Assembly: GCA_014237145.1 (NCBI GenBank)
Contig: JAAXOC010000007.1
Location: forward strand, 1 to 60,045
Direction of reading: 5' to 3'
DNA length: 60,045 bases
DNA from: ANME-2 cluster archaeon
GTDB lineage: Archaea > Halobacteriota > Methanosarcinia > Methanosarcinales > Methanocomedenaceae
The translations under genes and the position numbers were made by a program. Numbering within the stretch: the first letter of the stretch is position 1; each line of letters opens with the position of its first letter. Of this stretch, positions 54,618 to 60,045 are shown in pieces. The notes under the pieces are model-generated. The model was not told the DNA's origin. It searched no databases and saw nothing but the letters and a program-made list of their open reading frames with translations.

Positions 54618-56957
54618 TCACAAAACACCCTTGAAATAATGCCCTGAAGTAGATTCACTGCCACAGTGGCCATTGGTCCTGTTATCAATAGCCTTCCTGT
54701 AAAGTCCTGTCAACTTTCCAGTAGTTTTCCGGTCATACATTTTAGCCTCAATTCTCAGGCAGCTGACACCTGCTTGAATCAGTTCAGGAATGTGGTCGAG
54801 CATACACAGTTCCCTTGAGTTAATAATATAAGTACGTCCATCCCCATCGGTTCTCACCTGAAAAGTAAAACCTTTTACATCTTCCAGCAGGGCATCATGA
54901 ATTTTATCATCAGGGAACAGCTCTCCCAAAAGATCATGTTCAGATACCATTGTAGGGATAAAACCGTGAACGATACATTCCACCATACCATGGGGAGCTA
55001 TCTGTTTTATTTCATCCAGTGTAAGCTCAGGCGAAAGAGTTACCCTCTGGCATTGCTCCAGATAATGAGCCATTGCAAGCCTGTTAAAAACATTAAGCGG
55101 ATAGTCAATGACAAGTGACTTTTTACCAGAGTCAAGAAGATTATGCAGGACACCCGTGTTTGCTATAAGAAATCCAGTGTGGTCAGGGAAGTAGTCAAAT
55201 CCTTTTAATTTTTTAGCTATTCTCGGTGTACCGAGATAGACTTCCACCCCTTTTTCCTTACCATACTCAATGGCAAACCGGTAATCTTCTGTTGTGAGCA
55301 AATGCCCTGTGAAATTTTCTTCACCGAAATAAACCACATCCGCACCGCTGTCAACTGCTGCCTGAAAAGTTTCCAGGGAGCAAGTATTTACGGACAGGAG
55401 GGTGGGGAGGGATTTATTTTGTATCTTCTGGCCATCGAAAATAATCCCGGGTTTGCTGCATGTTCGTTTCCAGTTCTTTGTACGTTCTTTTTCAAGCCTT
55501 TTAACGGCTGTCCTGCGAAGAGTATTTAGCTGGGAAATTGGGATAAAAATATCTGCTTCCAGATTGACCTTGATGTTTTCGGGCTCAAAAATGGTATTGC
55601 CAAGTTTCTTCAACTGCCGGATTATAGAATCTTCTGATATCCGGCCTCCCTTTGCACGCTGTGGAACATCTCCGGTTTGCATGACCTCGTTCTCGCCGTC
55701 TGTAATACAAAGTGCTGCCGGTTCCCCATGTTTTGCTGTAAATGACATCTTGATGGGAATTCTTTTCATGACATCTTTAATCCCAAGAGATTCCATAAGC
55801 CTGAAATCATACGTCTTTAAAACGGTCTCATTTCTGTAAACGGTCTTTTCCATGGGTATTTTAACTGTTGCACAGGCAGGGGTGCTTTCCACACCCTGGT
55901 TATTGATGTACATACTTCGTACCGTAGTTCCTGTTCCCCGCCCCTGGGTGCCGATTCCATCGCCTATCCTTAATGGATGCTCGATCTGTATGTAGGCAAA
56001 TTTCCTTTCCCAGTCGTATTTGACAACCTGCCCGAGATACGTTCCCTGGTTATGCGGCTGCTGCCTGCTCATTAAATTGCTGCCGGGATTTCCAAAAAAA
56101 TACCCTTGTGTAAACCCGCGGTTAAAAAGCTGGCGCAGTGTGTGCTGTTCATTATAGGATACATGGAAATCGCCTGGGTTTTCAAGATATCTCTCTATAA
56201 GATTCCTGTAAATTCGTACCACACCTGCCACATATTCAGGGTGCTTCAATCTGCCTTCTATTTTGAAGGAATCAATACCTGATTCTATCAGGTGTCCGAT
56301 GTGTTCGCTTATGTTGAGGTCCTTTGGACTCAGGAGGTGGCCCTTTGCTCCATCAATTATATATTTCCTGCGGCAGGGCTGGGTACAGTAGCCGCGGTTT
56401 CCGCTTTTATCTCCGATCATGCTGCTGAAAAGACACTGGCCAGAGTATGAAAAGCACAGCGCACCGTGGATAAAGACTTCTATCTCGGTGTTGGTTTGGG
56501 ATTTTATTCTCCTGATCTCATCAAGGGAAAGCTCTCTTGCGAGCACTATGCGTTTTACTCCCATTTTCTCAAGGGATTGTACACCTTCTATATTGTGGAT
56601 GGTCATCTGTGTACTGGCATGGACCGGAAGCTGGGGGAGCTGGTCTTTTAATAATCGCAGGATACCGATATCCTGTACAAGGACTGCATCTGCTCCTGCA
56701 TTGCAGAGGAATTGCAGGTATTCGGAGGCTTTTTCGAGCTCTTGATCCTTGATGAGGGTGTTGACTGTTACGTATGCTTTAACTTTGTTAATGTGGGCGT
56801 AATCAATAGCCCATTCAAGTTCATCATGGGTGAGGGCGGCATCATGCCTTGCACTTAAAGTTGGTCCGCCGAAATATACGGCGTCTGCTCCGTTTTGAAT
56901 TGCTGTGATAAGGGCTTCTTTGCTTCCGGCTGGTGCTAATAGTTCGGGTTTGTGCAT
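54618..56957 (-). CDS. U32-family peptidase-like protein, large form
   Basis: 779 aa. The U32 signature EVFIHGALCFSYSGQCLFSS is at about residue 150-170, followed by CTQPCRRKY. A C-terminal second module (TLLSVNTCSLETFQAAVDSGADVVYFGEENF) repeats the barrel opening, and a DUF3656-like part lies between. Bacterial relatives RlhA and TrhP hydroxylate rRNA/tRNA rather than cleave protein, so an RNA-modifying role is possible. Function here is inferred from the family only. Confidence 0.85.
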   Translation of the reverse strand: MHKPELLAPAGSKEALITAIQNGADAVYFGGPTLSARHDAALTHDELEWAIDYAHINKVKAYVTVNTLIKDQELEKASEYLQFLCNAGADAVLVQDIGILRLLKDQLPQLPVHASTQMTIHNIEGVQSLEKMGVKRIVLARELSLDEIRRIKSQTNTEIEVFIHGALCFSYSGQCLFSSMIGDKSGNRGYCTQPCRRKYIIDGAKGHLLSPKDLNISEHIGHLIESGIDSFKIEGRLKHPEYVAGVVRIYRNLIERYLENPGDFHVSYNEQHTLRQLFNRGFTQGYFFGNPGSNLMSRQQPHNQGTYLGQVVKYDWERKFAYIQIEHPLRIGDGIGTQGRGTGTTVRSMYINNQGVESTPACATVKIPMEKTVYRNETVLKTYDFRLMESLGIKDVMKRIPIKMSFTAKHGEPAALCITDGENEVMQTGDVPQRAKGGRISEDSIIRQLKKLGNTIFEPENIKVNLEADIFIPISQLNTLRRTAVKRLEKERTKNWKRTCSKPGIIFDGQKIQNKSLPTLLSVNTCSLETFQAAVDSGADVVYFGEENFTGHLLTTEDYRFAIEYGKEKGVEVYLGTPRIAKKLKGFDYFPDHTGFLIANTGVLHNLLDSGKKSLVIDYPLNVFNRLAMAHYLEQCQRVTLSPELTLDEIKQIAPHGMVECIVHGFIPTMVSEHDLLGELFPDDKIHDALLEDVKGFTFQVRTDGDGRTYIINSRELCMLDHIPELIQAGVSCLRIEAKMYDRKTTGKLTGLYRKAIDNRTNGHCGSESTSGHYFKGVL

Positions 56958-57295
56958 TAGGGTGTTATAGTAATGTGGGGCGTTAAATAGGTAATGGGGA
57001 TTGTGTTGAGCGAATGAATGACCCCGAACTTTGATATCGGTTAAGTCCAGGTCATTAAAATAGATGTTCAGAAATAAGCTTCAAGATTAATTATATTTTT
57101 TATTTTCAATTAGAGGTGTAATCCGATTAATTTCGTTCTGCTATCCAAGAGGTTATATCATTATCCGATAATCTGTGATTGTTGAATATGTTATCATTGT
57201 TAGTGCAAGCAGTAATATTGGTACTCATTGCAAATGATTGAATGTAATTTTAAGGGTGATCATTATTTCTTAAATAATTTTAATTAGGGGGAGAT
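56958..57295. promoter_or_regulatory. intergenic region, divergent promoters
   Basis: AT-rich, no gene seen. Promoters for the U32 gene and the DUF1828-like gene must be here. A GGGGGAG site at 57288-57294 precedes the ATG at 57296. Confidence 0.45.
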
Positions 57296-57679
57296 ATGGA
57301 TCTTAAATCACTTGAAAAGGAATTAAGGAAAAAGGTTTGTAACGAAATTGAATTATTCCCTAAAGGTAAAGATAGGTTCGTAATTTCAGCTCCATTTACA
57401 TTTGAAGATGGGGATTTCCTGAATGTGGTCCTTAAAAAGAATGGGGCTGGGTGGTATTTCACTGATGAGGGGCACACTTTCATGCATCTATCTTATGATG
57501 ATCTAGACTTTGAGAGAGGCAAAAGGAAAGAAATCATTAATTCGGTCCTTAAGGCACACTATCTTGAAAACGATAGTGGAGAATTGAAATGTACTGTTGA
57601 AGATAATTATTTTGGAGATGCATTTTATACTTTTATCCAGGGACTTATCAAGGTAACAGATATTGTAGCTAAAATTTGA
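57296..57679 (+). CDS. DUF1828-like protein, short
   Basis: 127 aa with a strong ribosome-binding site. NGAGWYFTDEGHTFMHLSYDDLD resembles the core of DUF1828 proteins, which are often phage- or mobile-element-linked and usually carry a second (DUF1829) domain; this one stops before it. It may be truncated or a natural short form. Confidence 0.6.
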   Translation: MDLKSLEKELRKKVCNEIELFPKGKDRFVISAPFTFEDGDFLNVVLKKNGAGWYFTDEGHTFMHLSYDDLDFERGKRKEIINSVLKAHYLENDSGELKCTVEDNYFGDAFYTFIQGLIKVTDIVAKI

Positions 57680-58027
57680 TTACATTTAAATTTCTACTGT
57701 ATAATCACAATTAAAATCCATAATGTCCGGTATCTGTGTTCATCTGTGTTTATCTGTGGTTATCTGTGGTTAATAATGAAATTGAAATAATCCCAGCCTG
57801 CTTCCTTTCTGCACTCACCCGAGTGACAATTCCTAGTGTTGCTGCCTGCCACCTGACTTGATGTACTGGAAGTAAGGCGCGGGTGGGGCTGCTGAAGGTG
57901 ATGTTTCGGCAGGACGCTTGCTGGAATATGTAAAACGCTGGAGAAGGGAGTTTATCAACGGCTCACAGATGTTGCCACAACACTTATTACTTATAAAAAT
58001 GTGATGAGTTTAACAAGGAGGATTTCC
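57680..58027. repeat. non-coding stretch with ATCTGTG repeat
   Basis: 57732-57770 holds ATCTGTGTTCATCTGTG and TTATCTGTGGTTATCTGTGG, the same family as 20101-20127. The rest (57795-57990) is more GC-rich and shows no intact gene. AAGGAGG at 58015-58021 is the ribosome-binding site of the next ORF. Confidence 0.6.
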
Positions 58028-58333
58028 TTGTTCAAACAAAAAATTGAAGATAAAAAGTTTGCGAAACTTGTAGAAGCACTGAAAGAAATTCATAAAACAA
58101 CAGATATTAAGATGATCCCTGTTTTTGATAACTGGTTAAAAAACAAGCCAGATGATCCATCACCAAGCGATCTTGACGATCTTGAAGCTTGTATTAATCC
58201 CACAGATAAAGCACTGAAGGGAAATGATACTTATAAAGTCGCACGTTGCTTAGCGTGGTATATCGTAACAAAGTATTTAAAAATCAAAGAATTTGAAAAT
58301 ATTAAATTGACAGTAACTTTTGATGAATCGTAG
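58028..58333 (+). CDS. hypothetical protein
   Basis: 101 aa. AAGGAGG ends 6 bp before the TTG at 58028, which is therefore a better start than the in-frame GTG/ATG at 58001/58004. Lys-rich, helical (FKQKIEDKKFAKLVEALKEI); AWYIVTKYLKIKEF near the end. No family recognised. Lies in a repeat-rich, mobile-element edge. Confidence 0.5.
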   Translation: MFKQKIEDKKFAKLVEALKEIHKTTDIKMIPVFDNWLKNKPDDPSPSDLDDLEACINPTDKALKGNDTYKVARCLAWYIVTKYLKIKEFENIKLTVTFDES

Positions 58334-58398
58334 CATTGTTTACAAAGCTTTGACCTTTTTGATTCCACTTACTAAAAACCGGACATATTCATCCCCCT

Positions 58399-58965
58399 CT
58401 ACTCCAACACCTTTGCAGTCCACATATCAGCCCAGTGCAACAGCAACAGCAGCGTTTCTTCCCTGTGCGACACAGACCTCCCCTCAGGTACATACATCCC
58501 ATCATGGTATGCTATAGCCTGGGCTTCTTCATCACTGAGCGGCACATACCTTGACACCAGATACAAACTCCTCAATGCCTGACCCATTGAGACGAGTTCC
58601 GTGTTGATGAAATATTTCCCCGTGGCTGTTCCATTCTTTACCTCAGGGACATAATACGGTTTGCCCGGCATACCGACTTTACCCACATCGTGGAACAGCC
58701 CAACAATGATGCATGATTCGTCACTGATATGAGGGGCCAGAGTATCTTTTATGCGAAGTAGTGTTTCTGCCACCCCTACGCTGTGCTGTAACAGACCGCC
58801 TTCTATGTTCAGGTGATATTTTGTACTGGCCGGACTGGTCAGCCAGGTGGTTTCGGTGTGGAGCATGTCCACAAACTCCTGTACTGCGTGTTTTCTTTCT
58901 GTTACTTTGCCGAGCAGTGATTCATAACGCTGCTGTACGGATGTGGGGTTATTTTCTTGAGACAT
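58399..58965 (-). CDS. HD-domain phosphohydrolase
   Basis: 188 aa. The HD motif is in order: HLNIEGGLLQHSVGV (first His), GLFHDVGKVG (His-Asp) and a later IAYHDG, with a final D in HWADMWT. These bind two metals in phosphohydrolases acting on nucleotides or cyclic nucleotides. Substrate not determinable. Convergent with the hypothetical ORF at 58028. Confidence 0.8.
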   Translation of the reverse strand: MSQENNPTSVQQRYESLLGKVTERKHAVQEFVDMLHTETTWLTSPASTKYHLNIEGGLLQHSVGVAETLLRIKDTLAPHISDESCIIVGLFHDVGKVGMPGKPYYVPEVKNGTATGKYFINTELVSMGQALRSLYLVSRYVPLSDEEAQAIAYHDGMYVPEGRSVSHREETLLLLLHWADMWTAKVLE

Positions 58966-59205
58966 ATAAAGATTGTTTAGATTTTATACAGGATATAGAT
59001 TTTGAAGACAATTCTCTGCTTAATGAATAAATAACACTAATCATCAAACAGCAATTCCCGTTAAGATTGTAAACGCATGCAGCTAAAGGGTTACCTAGGA
59101 TTACGAATTTATACTTTCGTAGACATTGTATGTAATATTGAGTGATAAAGCTAATAATTTAAAGTAATTATTAGCAATCTTCAAATTATATGGATGGAAT
59201 TATGT

Positions 59206-60045
59206 ATGCGTGAAAAAATAAAACTTAGAAAAAATCTGAACGCTGATGCATTATTCAGCCTTGTTCGTTCAGATTTTGAGAAAATAAAAGACCATCGGTC
59301 AAATAACACCAAAATATCGCTATCCGATGCACTTATGTCGGGTTTTGCTATGTTTTCGCTCAAAGATCCTTCTTTGCTAGCTTTTGAAGCGAAACTATCT
59401 GAAGATACGAACTTAAAGCATATCTACAAGATAAATAACGTACCTTGCGACACTCAGATGCGCACAATCTTAGATGAGGTTGACCCAGCTGATATAGAGC
59501 CTTCATTCAACAATATTTTCCGCGAGCTCCAACGTGGGAAAGTTTTGGAACCACTGATCTTTATGAACAGTTGCTATTTGATTTCTATCGATGGTACAGG
59601 TTATTTTTCTTCGAATAAGATTCATTGCGACTCTTGTTGTACAAAAACAAACTCAAGAACAGGGGAAATCACCTATCAGCATCAAATGTTAGGTGCAGCA
59701 ATCGTTCACCCTGATATCAAGGAAGTAATACCGTTAGCACCAGAGCCGATTATCAAACAGGATGGAGAATCGAAAAATGATAGCGAACGCAATGCAAGCA
59801 AACGTTTTTTGAAGAAATTAAGGAAAACGCATCCGCATTTGCACCTTATTGTAACAGAGGACGGATTAAGCTCAAATGCCCCGCATATTCATGAATTAAA
59901 AAAACATCAAATGCACTATATTTTAGGAGCAAAAAAAGGCGATCATGCTTTTTTGTTCGATTATGTCGATTCTGCTGCTAAAGACGGTTTAACGACAGAA
60001 TTTCAATATGAAGATGATGATGTTGTCAATAAGTTCCGTTTTATC
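59206..60045 (+). CDS. DDE transposase, partial (cut by window end)
   Basis: 280 codons open to the window end, starting MREKIKLRKNLNADALFSLV. SIDGTGYFSS carries the first catalytic Asp; the HQMLGAAIVHP and LIVTEDGLSS segments follow, the latter probably with the second acid residue. This is a large transposase with DDE fold, of an IS4/ISNCY-like type; the exact family is not certain. The gene's 3' end lies outside the window, so intactness is unknown. Confidence 0.75.
   Translation, partial: MREKIKLRKNLNADALFSLVRSDFEKIKDHRSNNTKISLSDALMSGFAMFSLKDPSLLAFEAKLSEDTNLKHIYKINNVPCDTQMRTILDEVDPADIEPSFNNIFRELQRGKVLEPLIFMNSCYLISIDGTGYFSSNKIHCDSCCTKTNSRTGEITYQHQMLGAAIVHPDIKEVIPLAPEPIIKQDGESKNDSERNASKRFLKKLRKTHPHLHLIVTEDGLSSNAPHIHELKKHQMHYILGAKKGDHAFLFDYVDSAAKDGLTTEFQYEDDDVVNKFRFI

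Overview
The window is archaeal chromosome, most likely from a methanogen or methane-oxidising relative in or near the Methanosarcinales. The evidence is a proteasome-activating ATPase, a thermosome, an LSm/L37e/purF cluster, archaeal UMP kinase, NAD kinase, MBF1, Dph2, ZPR1, archaeal SepF, a DUF356-like protein, two nicotianamine-synthase-like genes and a CfbA remnant, combined with a bacterial-type grpE-dnaK-dnaJ set as in mesophilic Methanosarcinales. Promoters look archaeal: TATA boxes often lie about 25 nt before the start codon, implying leaderless mRNAs. No mcr gene, rRNA, tRNA or CRISPR array was seen, so the lineage call is an inference.

Layout. 1-4.3 kb is accessory: an IS110-family transposase end followed by a strongly folding region, two ATPase genes of the DUF234 type, a displaced 3' end of the neighbouring isomerase gene, and a group II intron-like RNA remnant. 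4.3-19.7 kb is housekeeping: isomerase-pyrH, nadK, a CDP-alcohol phosphotransferase, an AK6-like kinase, hisC, argD, a roadblock protein, PAN/MBF1, ZPR1-sepF, a PUA protein, LSm-rpl37e-purF and an ABC exporter. Between hisC and the kinase lies a 29-bp tandem repeat in which every unit is a ten-codon ORF overlapping the next by ATGA. 19.9-25.3 kb is a defence scar: an intact hsdR, hsdM/hsdS remnants, two MNT/HepT pairs and one PIN toxin-antitoxin pair. 25.7-31.2 kb is a chaperone cluster (dnaJ, dnaK, grpE, thermosome). 31.4-34.4 kb holds GerW/DUF2953, a ubiquitin-like sulfur carrier, Dph2 and Hpt.

34.4-47.6 kb is a second accessory region: two nicotianamine-synthase-like genes around a CfbA remnant, three copies of a PEBP lipoprotein (two frameshifted), two antitoxin/PIN pairs, a beta-helix surface protein, purB 3'-end copies and a third ATPase (DUF4143 type) with a three-site operator array. 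47.6-57 kb returns to housekeeping: purB, a TolB-like surface protein, purL, an HTH-CBS regulator, an unrecognised P-loop protein and a U32 peptidase. The right edge holds small hypothetical genes, an HD hydrolase and a transposase cut by the window end.

Main unusual patterns: (1) the chain of translationally coupled mini-ORFs; (2) two ATPase genes, each sitting between an intact housekeeping gene and a displaced copy of that gene's 3' end; (3) palindromic sites at the promoters of all three ATPases, one being three sites exactly 33 bp apart; (4) a long imperfect hairpin just downstream of an IS110 transposase, where a guide RNA could lie; (5) repeated survival of gene 3' ends as 5'-truncated remnants.
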